DNA from: Varroa destructor
Lineage: Eukaryota; Arthropoda; Arachnida; Mesostigmata; Varroidae
Assembly (NCBI RefSeq): GCF_002443255.2
Contig: NW_019211457.1
Location: 25,288,921 to 25,352,920 of the forward strand
DNA length: 64,000 nucleotides
Direction: 5' to 3'
Of this stretch, positions 49,759-63,000 are shown piece after piece. Both the position numbers and the translations under genes were made by a program. The notes under the pieces were generated by a model. That model was not told the origin of the DNA, ran no database searches, and saw only the letters and a program-made list of their open reading frames with translations. Positions within the stretch are counted from its first letter, which is position 1, and every line of letters begins with the position of its first letter.

Positions 49759-52700
49759 GTTTACATGATGACCTCATGCGTATGGTGGAGTCCTCGAAAT
49801 AAATCGACTTTTTATTGCTATTCCTGATATCAGAAGAAATCATTCTCTTTTAGAAACAACACCTCCTATGGTAGCGGAGGCCAGGCGTTTATTTTCCAAA
49901 TATGAGGAAAAACAGCTGTTGTTGAGTATCTTCGAACCGAAAAAACTATTACTAAGGTAAAAACATTTATAAAATATGAGATTGCTTTAGAGCATTATGC
50001 TTTCATGCTTCAAAACATAAGATCTATGATAGGAATAAGGGTAAAACGGTCCAAACCTGATCAAAATGAGCAATTCAGGCTGTAAAGATAAGTTTAGTCT
50101 TTATACGTTTCTTCTTTTTTGTATACAATTTGCCCTTTTATTTTTTCCTCGGCTTACTGGCAACACAAGATTTAGGTCCGCTGGATATTCTGTATGAGGC
50201 AAGTTTCAAAAGAACGTTGGCAAAAGTCAACGTACTGTTGTTATTTCGCTTACGACTACTATTAAAAATGTGTTTTAAAATTTAAAGTTGGCATTTGACG
50301 TGGCAACCAGTCTATGAGCAGTTTTAGCTTTGTCGAGGGCCCGTAACAATACAACTGAACGATGGGCGGTCCCATTGAATAAATACGTCCATGAGGAAAA
50401 TTTCAGTCGGCAGATGTAAAACATTTAATTATGATATCTCCTTTCGTTTCTATGCAGACCGAGACAGCAATATCAATCTTATCCCAGTTCATACCGAGCA
50501 TAGTATGTGTACAACCCACTGAACTGCAGTAACTCCTATTCTATGTTTCGAGTTTTAGGTGTGCTATCGCCGTTAGGTATTTTATCAGACCGCTGGCCCC
50601 CAGGACGAAACGACGTCTGACTATTATTACAATATAGCCCTAAGACTAGCAGGCAAATACGTTAGCTACTAAGCTATCACGCGGACCAGTGACCCTTAAT
50701 AGTAGCTATCACAGTTTCCCCCTTTTCTTGCTCAGTAAGCTGAGTTTGGTTTGTTTCGTCTTTAAATTAATATCTTTGTTAATATTTACATAGGGAACCA
50801 GAAAACTGTTAGCGGCATATATGACTTTGACACTCGTTCTTCAAAGAAAGGAAAACAATCTCATAATAAATTAGCGACCTTCTCTTCTACAATCAGCCTA
50901 GTCGACTTTCTTTTTCTGTCGATTTCGTACAGTTTCCGAAGCTAGATTTAGCGTGTACATATTCCGCTTGCAGAAAGAAGACTGAGAAATCGCAGCTCAA
51001 AGATCCAACACCCTACGGGAGATGACATATTGAAAACGTTTGTGTCGGAAGGTAAACCATTCTGTTTCGAAAAACGGAAGTAAACAATTAAAGCCGCTTC
51101 AATAGAACTGGTTTGGCGCGTTGCATACATCCAGTTCGATGTACGTACCTTATCTATCAGTGTCTTGCGAAAAGAAGCTGAAGCAGCTGTAGCAGTCGTT
51201 GCCGTCCGTTTATTCACCTAGCTTTACACATCGCCATATGCAGCTGATGAGAGCCATAAACAAAAGAAAGAAAATGGAGCAGGTGGGAGGAATACGTCAA
51301 AGGCAGAAGGCCGCTAATCCGAAATGCAGTTGGGCTCACCGTGCTAGACCATAGGTCCGGTCTTCTGGCCGGAAAAGCTGTTTGAAGGCCTGTATTTTCG
51401 AAGAGGAGCCGGGACCAACTAGGAAACAACCGATTCCGCACCCGGCCAACTGAGCCTCAGCGGAACAGACCTTGGGCCTACGACTAAGACTAATATCATT
51501 TAACCCATCTGATGGAACAAATAGAGGCAGCGCTAATAGACCACCAGTTGCGCTCTTTCAGTTGCCCTCAGGCTGTCGGCCGGCCGACGTCATTTAGGCT
51601 AAACCAGCCTGGGTGAGCAGCCTTGGTGAGCTTGAGCTTCAGATTTGTAAGGTGGCGGCGGAAATATAGAAAAACCTGTTATTGCAAAAATAGGTTAACA
51701 AGGTAGTGATAGCAAGAAACCCGATTAAGCTAATTCGTGAGAGGGACGTTCATTAGGCATGTGTATGTTGGCGTCTGTACTTTTACACCTGGCTATGTCA
51801 CTGTATGTACTTTCGAGAGGAAAATGCTAGACTACCTAGCTAGAAATAATCCTATTATAAGAAAAAAAGTACTACTTTGACAACTATTTTATCATAGCCT
51901 TGGTTCCATTACATTGGTTCCCTTCAAGCAAGGCCCAGTTACCCCACAATGAATGAGTGAAGGCAGTTGGCCCACATAGTTTTCGCACTGAGGTTCCCAT
52001 TATAGCTGCCATTGGAGTAGCCACCCGCCGACTTTCTCTAGTGCCTTCATTATTGCCAATAATATTTCCCTCGTCCCCGACGAAGTTCTCGATTACGCGC
52101 GCCACTTCGCCACTGTGGAGTTTCTCAAAATTTCCTACAATATTTTTCATTTCCTTTAATTCTTCATTCCCACATTCCATAATGCTAATTCGTTTATTCT
52201 CCACACTTTACACCCCCCAGTATCCGTGTTTATATATTTTATTCGTTGCCACAGCGAACCAATAGAGTGAAAGATCACTGCAATCATTGATTAACGTTCG
52301 CAAAACACATGTCAATGTGGCTTCGAGAGCATCAGTAGCAGCACCATAATCAATTTAACGCTCTCGATGGCAGCGTTTGGTAGTCGCCAGTGTGTTTACG
52401 TGACTAACTGACGCAACTTCTTCTATCAGGAAGCAGTTGTAATGACGGTGGTGTATATGAATGTGTAGCAGCCACTATAACAGCCTTCTCCAAAAGTGTC
52501 TTACTTGATATTCTACGTACATAAGTATATCAATAGCCATGTCGACATGAGGCCCTTCGCGTGTTGACCTCTGGTTCTTCCTGGGCTCCTTCCTTTCCAG
52601 TCCCTCCCTTCCCATCACGATAACAGGAAGCCGGGGTGTCAACGAAAACGATTTTTTCTTGCCTCTATACCCAAGACCTTTCTATGCGTTTGTCCAACCA

Positions 52701-53753
52701 CTCGAACATCGGTAATACTCAACGTTGCCCAACGACCAGAAAAGAATTCCTGCCGTGTTTCTAACTTCGTTTGCTTACGTGTCCACCAAATCCAGTTTGT
52801 TCCTGTCTTCCGATGCCTGCTGGCAGCGTCTTATAGTCGCTCGTCGCGCCATTCCCCTTCTTTCAAAATACTCCTGTCGCTCTCGTCAACTGGACTCTCG
52901 CCCGCGTGCTCCAGCCACTATTCGTAGCAGCATCGTCAATAGAAGCAGTATCGTGCCAAGGCTGCACCAAGACAGCAACTTTACCCAGTAAAGCTTTCAG
53001 CTAGCCAGTCCTTTTTTCCTGTGAATTTTTTGAATGGTTCGCGACGCGCTACAGCGAATGCCGCAGTAGTAGCGGCGGCCCATTGACGGTAATGGAGACA
53101 GCGGCTGTTCCGGAAACAATCGTAGTCAACGGCTGTTCTTCCTTCCGCTTTAGTAGTCAACACGGTAATCGGTTCGGCGCCAGCAGTTTGAAGCCGCACC
53201 AGGACCGCGAGGACTATGCCAACCAATGCCTCTCCTGAAGGACACGTACACACGTACTCTGAACGGTCGATCGCTACGATGGCTATGGACCGGCGGGTTG
53301 GCAATATCAGCTGTTGTAGTTGTGGACGGCGTTTGCACGCATGTCTCTTTAGCTATTGCCGTTTACATGAGTTCCTCCATTACAAAACGATGCTTGCATT
53401 CGCGAAGCCACTTGCCACTACTTCTACTAAAGCCGACCAATAAAAGAGAAACATACAGAAGGGCTAAAGGCAAGTGAGTGAGTATTTTTTTTTAATGCAG
53501 AAGACGTCTGATAGATGCAGGAACTGCCATTCGTACTGAAGGCGAGTGTGTATGTAGATTTAAGGGATTGATGTGCCAGTTTCGCCCACTTTATCTTTCT
53601 CACTTTATGTATGAACGCAAAACGGTTACACCCACTGACTATTATAACCCCTATGGCTAGCAGTACAGAGCTACTACGTTTTGGTGCATTGCACTGTTAC
53701 CAGTCGGCTTGCGGAAGGCTGACAGCAGCCTCCTGATACGATATATGCCTTAC

Positions 53754-54145
53754 CCATGTGTTGCAATGCTTTTTCAACTATTACCGCTGCTGCGATCGCT
53801 GTTAAGGCAAAGAGTAACCATGGGTCCATGTCTCATAGCATAAGTATACGCGCATGCGCATCGATCATATACGTAAGTACTCTGGAAGTGCGAGGTTACT
53901 CTGCGGAGGAACCGTCATAGATTTATTGGTCTGTTTGTCTTTTTTCTAACTGAGCAACAACGCAGGCAGTTGTAGCAGCGGCAGCGCCACAATAGTCAGA
54001 ATAAGGAAATACATCGGCTGAGGCGGGTCGTCCATGACAATGGCGACCACACAAATCACGAAACTAAGAGCGAAAACATAAACTTGGCTGTTGATGAGGC
54101 TGCAAGCATTAATAAACGCTCGAACAAAACAAGTAATGGGAGAGG
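53754..54145 (-). pseudogene. Possible remnant of a membrane receptor gene (locus A)
   Basis: Two hydrophobic minus-strand segments lie in tandem. The upstream one (about 54145-53946) reads through two potential membrane spans (VYVFALSFVICVVAIV and MYFLILTIVALPLLQLPA) and ends in TAG. The next (53829-53754) reads MDPWLLFALTAIAAAVIVEK and ends ALQHMG at a good GTAAGG donor. They are in different frames with stops between, so an intact gene is excluded. The second resembles the segment at 59777-60007 (PWL, then a Q..GK pattern). Degenerate CTG/GCA triplets can also produce hydrophobic readings by chance, so confidence is low. A chemoreceptor (gustatory-receptor-like) origin is only a suggestion. 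Confidence 0.2.
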
Positions 54146-57100
54146 GTTAGCGAGGCCTCTTACGAATAATGACAGCATTTATTTCGGTAGTTTTCCAGCC
54201 TGTCTTATCTTCAGCCCTATTTGCAGCATCTGTGTCCTTTCTCGTTACTTACTTGATACTTTGCTATCGCTAAACAAAGCTGCCCATAGCCGCGCAGCCT
54301 ACGTACTCGCCAAATACAGATTACTAACACGAGATTGTCTGCAGGGACTAACTACATACGGATACATTACTGCTCGGAAATGCTGAGGCATGTTTTACGC
54401 TTTTTTTTCCTTATCTTCTGTTTCCCACATTTATCGGAGCAAATACTCGGCCGACTTTGCTGTCTGGCCGGCTCTTAGGTAAGGCCTTGTTTTGCTCTAT
54501 TATCCGAGGCCTTAGTCCTTGTCTAGCACGCTAGTTTGCTTCCAGCCGAAAGTTGCTGCCCAGTAACTAGCAGAATAAAATGCTGCTACAAAAAACACCA
54601 GAGCGTTCCAGCTTTACGGCAGATCCTGGTAAGTGATAGTGGTTAGGGGACTTAAGGATCGTTAATATCGGAGGTGCTGACACAGGCACTCTATCGAGAT
54701 GTATAGGCAGGGCTTTTATACGTTCGATCCTTTGGATTGCCGTTAATGCTTCCGTTTCTCGTGATAACGGTACTGCTGGTTGGAACCAGAGGTTACGTTC
54801 GACGAAGACGCTAGAAACATACGAAGTGAGACTAGAAACCGTCAAAGTAGCTGCGCAATGGTAGTGTCGGTACCGACGTCTTATTAGTCGCCTGTTTGCA
54901 GTTTACTCTCATGGGAATGGTGCGGGCAGCGTGATCAATAATTTGCCAATGAACACTTTATCTCTTTTAGTAAGTGACGGACGACAAACAGTGGTAGACG
55001 GTTGAATGGTCTAGCCCTGGTTAGGTAGAACTAGAAGTAGACGGGCAGAATAAAATATTGTCTGTAAGATAAGGAACGGGTTTAAAAGGGAATTATTGAA
55101 CGGACTTGAAACGCAAACACCCGTACATTGAAGGTTGCAGTGGCAAATAAAGGGAAAGAGAATGGCAAGCAAGCTATAAAGACATACCAGCCGGGCCTTT
55201 GGTGGGAAGTTTGTAGACGAAAGACGAGAGAAAAATGCTAGTATTTTTGGCGACCTTTACAGAGTTTACTAGGAAGGTGTCGGAGTGGTGTTGATTAGAC
55301 CGGATCGGAACTAACGAAGTCTGCAGCCTAAAAGAAGAATCTGTCAAATTGCGTACGCCAATCAGTACTCGTTATAGTATAAAACAGCTGCATCTCGCCA
55401 AGTTCTATGAATTCACTTGTTCACTGATTACTACCATTTCTACAGGCCACTGTGCTCTAGTAGGTGCAGTAGAACTACGTCACCTCTAAAATACCCTCTT
55501 TGCTTTTACACTACTCTTTTTACTTCTAAGTGTGTATTCCTGAGTTTAAAAGAATCCAGAGGATCTATTTTAGCAAGGCCTTACTGAACTAGGCTTCTCT
55601 TGCTATGAACTCTTTCCAAGTCGGAGATACCCTAATCTGGCTGACGAAACATGCAGTTGACCAGTTTCATTGAGAAAGCTATTTACTAAACAGGTCGTTT
55701 CGAAAAACAGGGTTGAATTTTACAGGGGCTAAACTACAGTCAAAGGATTTAGCGTTTAAGTTTACTACGTCGCGCAATATACTCCTAGTATCGTAACAAT
55801 TACTGCGCAACAATTGCGCAAGCCACGTTATCACTATCATTTCACGCTTTTAACCTATCAATCTAGTAAGCCTATATTAGTTTGTGAGTTAAAAACGCAA
55901 TAGCGATTGTGTCATTTAACAGAAACATAGCGTAGCAATTAAATTCAAGCTGTAAATTCAGTAGCTATATATCTGGCGTCCGCTCTGCGACTTTTTTGCA
56001 TCTTCTGGACCAGTAACGTATTCCATCTCGCCAGAAATTTTCAGGCTTTGTAGTAGAAAATTCCGATTAATTTTCATCACCAAATGCACTTTTAGTAGTT
56101 TCACTTGCCAATGATTACCAAGCGTTGTAATACGTTATCTCTCTCTCTGGAATGACGTCTGGAAATATGGTTCGTCTTGTCTATGGAGCTTTTGCTATAG
56201 GATAGCTTTGTTTACTCGATATAATTAGACCCTATACAGATCCTTGTAGACCATGTTACTATTTAGAAGTGTTTAAGACCATTTCAGCCCTACCAAGCGT
56301 TACGGTGTTTTCTGGATAAAAATCAGAGCCAATTCTGAACTCGAATAGATTTCTTGAAGCTGATTTTTCTTCCTCAGCTTCACGTCAACATAAAGACTAG
56401 GCCGCTTTTCGTCACTTAAGCCCGATGAGATGATGGGGGACAGTGACGCCAAGAGTAAACGCAAGACGGGATAGCTCTCGAAACTGCACTTCTTGCCACC
56501 TGAAACGTTTACCTTTGGAAGCCGAGTTCGAGATAAGATTCATTCTGCCACACGCAGAAATTCTAATGAGAATAAACGTTTTAGAATACTCTATAGAGGC
56601 GTAAAAAAAAAACAAGTAAGAAGTAAAAAGAAAATTCAACGTTTAAAAAACGCCACTTCATTTTGATCAATTAGCGAATTAGTCCCTTACTGGTCAGTCA
56701 AAAACGCCAAATCGTTTGGTGAGTATTTGTAGTCTCATTTGTGAACGGGGTACGTCCTAATCGTCGTTCGAATTACTACGACTGGTGTCCCCCTAGGTAC
56801 GCTATCGTAGACGATCTAGTGTCAATTAAACGCAGTTAAATTTTGAGAGTGTGTGGGTACGTTCTAACATAACCAGCACTATTTTTTCATGCCGTAAATT
56901 CTACACAGCATCACAGCGTAGCAAATCAAAAGGATATTCTCAGTAGAAGATGAAACGATGTGTAAGAACCTACGTCATACTTGGATTAGGTAAAACGGCA
57001 TAAGCCATAGTTGTACTATAGTTTACAGAATACGTTCAAAGCAGCAAACCTTTAGAAAGAGCAGATATTTATCGTATGAACATTGGTATAATGACAACAT

Positions 57101-58655
57101 TAACGTAAGTAGGTTGCTTTCAAAAGAGGCGCAGAAAATACTTAACGGCTGACTGCATTCAATTTAATTCTACGGGCCTAATAGCAAACATTTGTTCCCA
57201 TTAATTAACGGTAATCTTGTGCACTTGTCTATATTACAATTCATATATTTCCCTGCTGAAATAACGATTTCCAATAGGTGATAATAAAATTATCACGGTG
57301 ATCTAAACCAAAAAAAAATTGGTTCTACTCAAGAATATCTACTCAAGGTGGACGAGAAAATTGAAGGATATCATTATGGTCAAAGCCTGCGAAAAGTGTT
57401 CATTCGTTGACCCGTTTTGTCGATTCATATATAAAATTTACGCGGCAGAACGAGCCCATTAGCACTATGAAGCACACTGTCTCGTCTGGGTTTTATATTT
57501 TCGGGCAGTGGGCCTTACAACCTTTAAGGACTGTGGGTATATGGTCTGCTGAATTTCAAAAATACAGGGGCTTTTAGAATCAGATCATTTAACCCTAAAC
57601 TAAAGCCTTAAAGTCTCTTTTGGCTGTCTCGGTCAGTTTTGATTAACTTTTACTCGAATGTTGATATAAATGAATGATGATGCTGTGAAGATTCGTTAAC
57701 AGGGGCCCATTTCTCGCAAAGATACTAGGTAACGGTATTTCGTTTCGGTTTTTTTCTTGATCCTTACGACCATAAAGGTCCCGGTTGTACCGTCGGAACT
57801 TGAACTAGCCAACTTCTTTGCTAGTTTCCCGACGTGTTCCTACTTTGGATTTTCTGAACGGCTAATCACGAGGTTCCAGTTTATCCAGTGATGATTCCTT
57901 GTTTCAGAAAGAGAGGAACAAGAAGAGCGAGGACTCTACTCATCACTATACTATCTACCACTACGTAAACGATACTTGATATTTATAACAAATCATAGAA
58001 AACAACTTTGCCACAGAGTCAGTGCATTACTAACAAATAAACGGTAAGTAATTCTTGCAAGGAAGCATCGCCAATAATAAACCTAATAATACACTCTCGA
58101 GGCTATTACCCGCAGTTTTCAAACGAGTTTTGAAGAACCCGGGAAAAGTTTACAGGAGATAAACCGGGAGGCCCTTAATGAAATGCCCTAATGTATAGAT
58201 TCAGAAGGATCAAGAAATTATCAGAAAACATTTCTGAGGTACATGGATATTTTGTGTAGAAATTTAGGATCGTCTTGAAGAGGACACTATAAGTTATAAG
58301 ATTGTTTACGCCTTTTTCGCACCGCAATTGGCCGCCTCTAACTCCTGCATTTTCAAGATTTCTCGACTGCTATTAGTCTAAAGTTTAATTCTACTTGATT
58401 TTTTGTTATACTTAGACGAATCAACATATATTAATATCGCTTGATGGGCAATTAGTATTATTCAGTCCTTTGCGAATTAAAGAAAAAGTATTCCGGAAGT
58501 ACCTAGTGAGTGGTCGAGGCCCTGAACTTATCCCGGTGAGTAATAATTATACTGAGTCAACGCAATAGCAAGGGATGGCGTTCTAAATAGCCGTAAACAT
58601 TTTGTCTTTGTTTGGATGCAGTCTTTGAATCATGGGAGAAAGTCCAGATTTATAC

Positions 58656-58672
58656 ATATATATATATATATA
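58656..58672. repeat. Short (AT)n run
   Basis: 17 nt of alternating AT following TATAC. No associated gene. Confidence 0.8.
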
Positions 58673-59776
58673 GGAGCCTTTCCTTTAGATTAACCGCGTT
58701 GTTCAATAGTCAGTGTTTGTTATGAACGAGCAAATCAATTATGATTCAATCCAAGATCAAATGCATAGCAGAAGTGTACAAAATTTGCGCCAAGTTCGAT
58801 TATTAGTAAAATATAAGTTAGAATAAAGGAAACATTTACGCAGTCAGCAAAACGAGCGCTATAAGACAGCTATGCAGAAAATCGATCATCCAGTAGTATT
58901 TGAATCCACTAGGGCATGAGCTCTTGAGGGTGGGAACGTGTTCTCAACTTTTCCAAATGGAACTTTTAATTTAGATGCAAACAGAGTAGTAGATGCGGAA
59001 TCATGATCTAAATTTTTACTAAGAACTACCATTTCAGAATACCAGATACGCATATGCTATGTACAATCCTATTAGATCGCCGTCTGGTTTAAACAATGGT
59101 CGCTGCAAACGTAATATCACAATAAACGTTCGAATATAATGTAATCGCAGGCCGCACGCATATATAACTAGAATCCGTATTAGGCCATTATGAAGACACG
59201 TTACCCACTAGTTCCATTAGTTCCGTTTACATGCGTGATAGTTCAGCACGATTTCGAACTTTTGGTAGCATACGGGTCCTGTTACCCCCCGAAATAGCTT
59301 TATACGAATTCGATAATATATAGTTACGGAGGTTTCTATAAAGGGGCAAGGACAAGGTTTTGAAGGTTGCGACGTTGGTTTGTAGTGCGACTAGTCCTAT
59401 GCATATTTCTATCGAAATCAAAATGGAGTGTGCTTAGTTCATAGACCCTATCGGACCTGTCAAGACCTATAGTTAGTTTAATTGTATTGTCAGAATAATA
59501 GACGCGTTAATAAAGAGACTCGATTAATATATAATAATAATTTGAGTTAGGCTTGTTGAACTCAGATGCTTTTGCATATCAGAATAAACAGGGTTTGGTT
59601 TTTTTCGGGCTCTCACCTCGCTATTTACTCGACATGTATTTATCCCTTTCGACCTTTAAAGTAAAAAAATAAAACTATTTCCAATATCCCGAGATCACCG
59701 AACGCGCTACGGTACGAAATCAAAAATAATGACCGAGCACGTGATAAAGAAGTAATTACATCTTTATTAGTTTTTT

Positions 59777-60007
59777 TCAGCGTCCGATCAATGTATTTAT
59801 CAGTTTTCTGCGAACGGCTGACGTCGTCCATGCTTTTCCGATCCGTTGGCTGATTTTCTTCAGTTCCCTTGTGGTCGCATCAACAGCGATCATAGTGATA
59901 AGCCAGGGCAGGCAAAAAGTGCCGCAAGTGCCCACAGCAATCACATGGGTCAGAAAGGCAAAAGACGACGGTAACTGCATTCCACTCTTCCTTATTCTGC
60001 TGTGCAT
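59777..60007 (-). pseudogene. Possible remnant of a membrane receptor gene (locus B)
   Basis: A 76-codon minus-strand frame has coding-like codon choice and one clear membrane span (FAFLTHVIAVGTCGTFCLPW, continuing LITMIAV). A basic, helical, cytosol-like segment follows (TTRELKKISQRIGKAW, then AVRRKLINTL). A span followed by a basic loop of this kind is typical of the late membrane spans of arthropod gustatory receptors, but it is not diagnostic. Upstream on the same strand (60061-60504) coding-like stretches continue in two other frames (segments YCLRLSFSAPKLLGAG and ADILPVTLTSACL) with stops between them. If this is a gene at all, it is broken. A chance origin cannot be excluded. Confidence 0.25.
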
Positions 60008-63000
60008 AGTAAAACTACCATATCAAACTGATACACAAAAATAACGGAATTATCGCCGGAGCGTGGTACGGAAAAGGACATTGGCAAAAATCATTGCACT
60101 TGTCGCCATAGTCTCGACAGTCCACAGCTCTGTCGAGGGTTTGAGACAAGCAGATGTCAGAGTTACCGGTAAAATGTCCGCAAACGCGAAAAGCTCAGCG
60201 GAAGCTAGCCGGCACCCAATAGCTTGGGAGCAGAAAATGACAGTCTCAAGCAGTAGACCTGCTCAGTGAAGTCAACAGTTTCTGTTCTTACCGCGACAGA
60301 AAACCTGTACCGAACAAACTGTAGTAAAAGAGTATGGCTAGAGATAGCCGCAGACCGATATAGAAAGGCAAAGAGGGCGACGTTCTTAGATTCGTTAGCG
60401 TACTCATATTTTCGGCGGTCTGAGTAGTCAAGTGACTGAAGGACAAGCCGCAAGTCCACGGTAGGAATGCAAGGTTTTGCCGACCTTACTGAAATACTTA
60501 GCACTCAGCGGCAGGAAGCAACCGCTGTCATATTTGTAGTAAATATTAAAACTTATCTTTAAAAAAAAAAACAGTGATAGGCCAGAGGGGGACAAACGAG
60601 GAAACGGATGAAGGCTACGGTCGATGGACGTCTCAGCAGTCAGACGGGACTGGTGATAAAAGGTAAAGGACGCAAGCATCTGTTAGACTTTGCGCGCCGA
60701 TTGCCAAGTAGTCAGGAGCAAGCGGCCACCAACATTCGTCGTAGCACAATAGCGCAATCAATATCTTTTCCGTCTGCGCATCTTCTGGAGTCGTATCAAT
60801 GGAAGATAAAGGCCTTTGGCAGACAAAAAACAAGCGACAACAACGACATAGGGCTATTTCATAGTAGAACAAGCCAAGCTCTGACAATGGCTAGATTATT
60901 AGGGACCTTAGATACCGCTAAAAGTTGTCTTCTCCATTTCTCAGCACTATCCAGTTCGTCTGGCGTCAGCTTGTCGCTGGGATGGTACCTCCTCTATTCT
61001 TTTTTGCCTGCACGTTCCTATTTCGTTCACGTGGTGTACGGAAAATCTGATCCGTGACCACTTACTTCCTACAACTTTTACAATTACAAGCGCTGTAGTG
61101 TTTTTTTCCTACCTTCAGTTTTGTATTTCCATAGAGTGCTGTGCTCTTTCGGCAGAACTCTGCAATGTATGTGTATCCGACAAGGTCTCTAATGACTGTT
61201 TCATTTGTTGCTCGTCACTCCTGTCTTAATGGAATGTCCAACGTGAACTACCCATGCTTGATCGGTCTTATTGCATTAATGGTATCAAATTTTCGATGAG
61301 AGGATTTGACTTAATTAGCCAGGTTCATGATAGGATAACCGCAGACGTATTTAAGGAGTCAATGATGCAAAAAGAGACCACAAAGTGATTATAGCAGTAC
61401 CCTATGCCAAACCTGCATGGGGATCAAATACATACGCAGTAGTGTGTACTGTACACGGAAATCAACGTAGCAATGCTAAGGACTTTCTTTTTGATGCTGT
61501 GTCGCTCATTAGCGTGGTGGTTCCTGCGCTATGCGTATCCGCCTCTCATTACTATCTTCTTCTTGTCTAAGTAATTTTCTTCTTCAGCAAATGTCGCTCC
61601 CGCTTGCGCGATTAATCTACATTTGTTTCTATTTCTTGGATTACATACGCTTCCGCCAATCATCAGCATGATGCGTTGACGGGGTATTTTTCTGGAACCG
61701 ATATAGCCATGACGTTAGAATCCATCCAAGCTGTGGCTTAGCCCTTTATAGAAAGAAACAATAGTCGCTTAACAACTGAAGTTGCTCTTACATTATCTAT
61801 ATACTCATAGATGCACAATCAGGGGGAACTTGTACCCCACCGTAACACCATCGGTGGTAGAAATACGAATGAAAATGTTCCGTATTCATCTTGGTACTTA
61901 GGGAAAGGAAAATAGCGGGATTAGAGGAATAGCAACCAGTCAACTGCCACACCCCAACTGCTAGTCAAACTACCGAAGCCATGGTATAGTATAGTGGTGA
62001 TCTATAATCTTTGCGGCGATTGGTGACAGCCCCCAGCACCAATGGACATACCTTGTTCCGCGATGGCGCATTACACACTATAATAGTACTATATAACTCT
62101 GGCTAGCAAATACAAGCTGTTTAATTAAACAATCTCTTTTAAAGCCATGGGCCTATACGGTGCCCTAACATTCTGCGGTCTCTAATGCGTTCGAATTGCT
62201 ACACGGGTACAACAATGGTAAGTCTGAGTATAGATTTGCCAGATGGCATGATCACCGGCTTCATTCTGATAATGATCTTTTTGAGAGAACGAGCCTTGGC
62301 GAAGGGAAAAAGATCTGCAGCCTGACGCCAGCTAAACGTTGGAATCTAATTTGTTATCTTTCCCCTATTGACTCCCGTTTTCCAGAAAGAATCTGCAGGC
62401 TACAGGGGCAACCAGAATGCCTGACCAGGATAGTGTAGCGGCGTCTTGTGCACTAGAAGTCTCAGAGCCAACGATGGTCTGCCAACTAGCGCTGGCCGGT
62501 CTAATAACGAGCGGCGGATGCGATCCGCTATATAATTACAAAGCCGAAACTTACTAACATGACGAGATTCAACGCACTTCGAGCTTGGGGCCTGCAGGAA
62601 CCTTGATTACCTGTAATACCCTTGCAGTGAACAGAAAATAACGGCTTGAGACCTAAACTACACTGAACATTCGAATAGCATCTTGTTAATTCCGCGATTT
62701 CCCAATACAGCCAACCAGTCTTATTCCCTCAAACCGCATTGAATTACTATAGAGCATATACATGGTATTATCCAACACGGTGGCCCGCACAATCGTTAGA
62801 AGCAGCATAACTTTTACTTTATCGGAATTCGTTCGCATTTTTCGGCTGTTTTTTTTTGTTGAAATGATTTTTATAGCTTCGTCGAACCAATTACGTGGAA
62901 GATGATACAGTCAAGCTTCATCATACATTTGCATAACTTCAAACTTTTATAAAGCTATATTACATCTGCATATCTATCTATTGTTTATATATATGTTCGA

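Noticed and set aside
51884..52204. 106-codon minus-strand frame, Glu/Asn-rich
   Set aside because: It looks protein-like at first, but the opposite strand is open over the same stretch (51957-52265), and no homology or splice signals support it.
52725..53477. Several overlapping open frames on both strands
   Set aside because: The GC-richer composition with degenerate triplet repeats removes stops in many frames at once. No single frame stands out.
57290..57310. Stem-loop with A-rich flank resembling a bacterial terminator
   Set aside because: The window is eukaryotic, the stem is 8 bp and AT-rich, and no gene ends here.
60608..61057. 149-codon plus-strand frame
   Set aside because: Ser/Leu-rich with no domain. 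The minus strand over the same region has more codon-like segments, though those are broken too.
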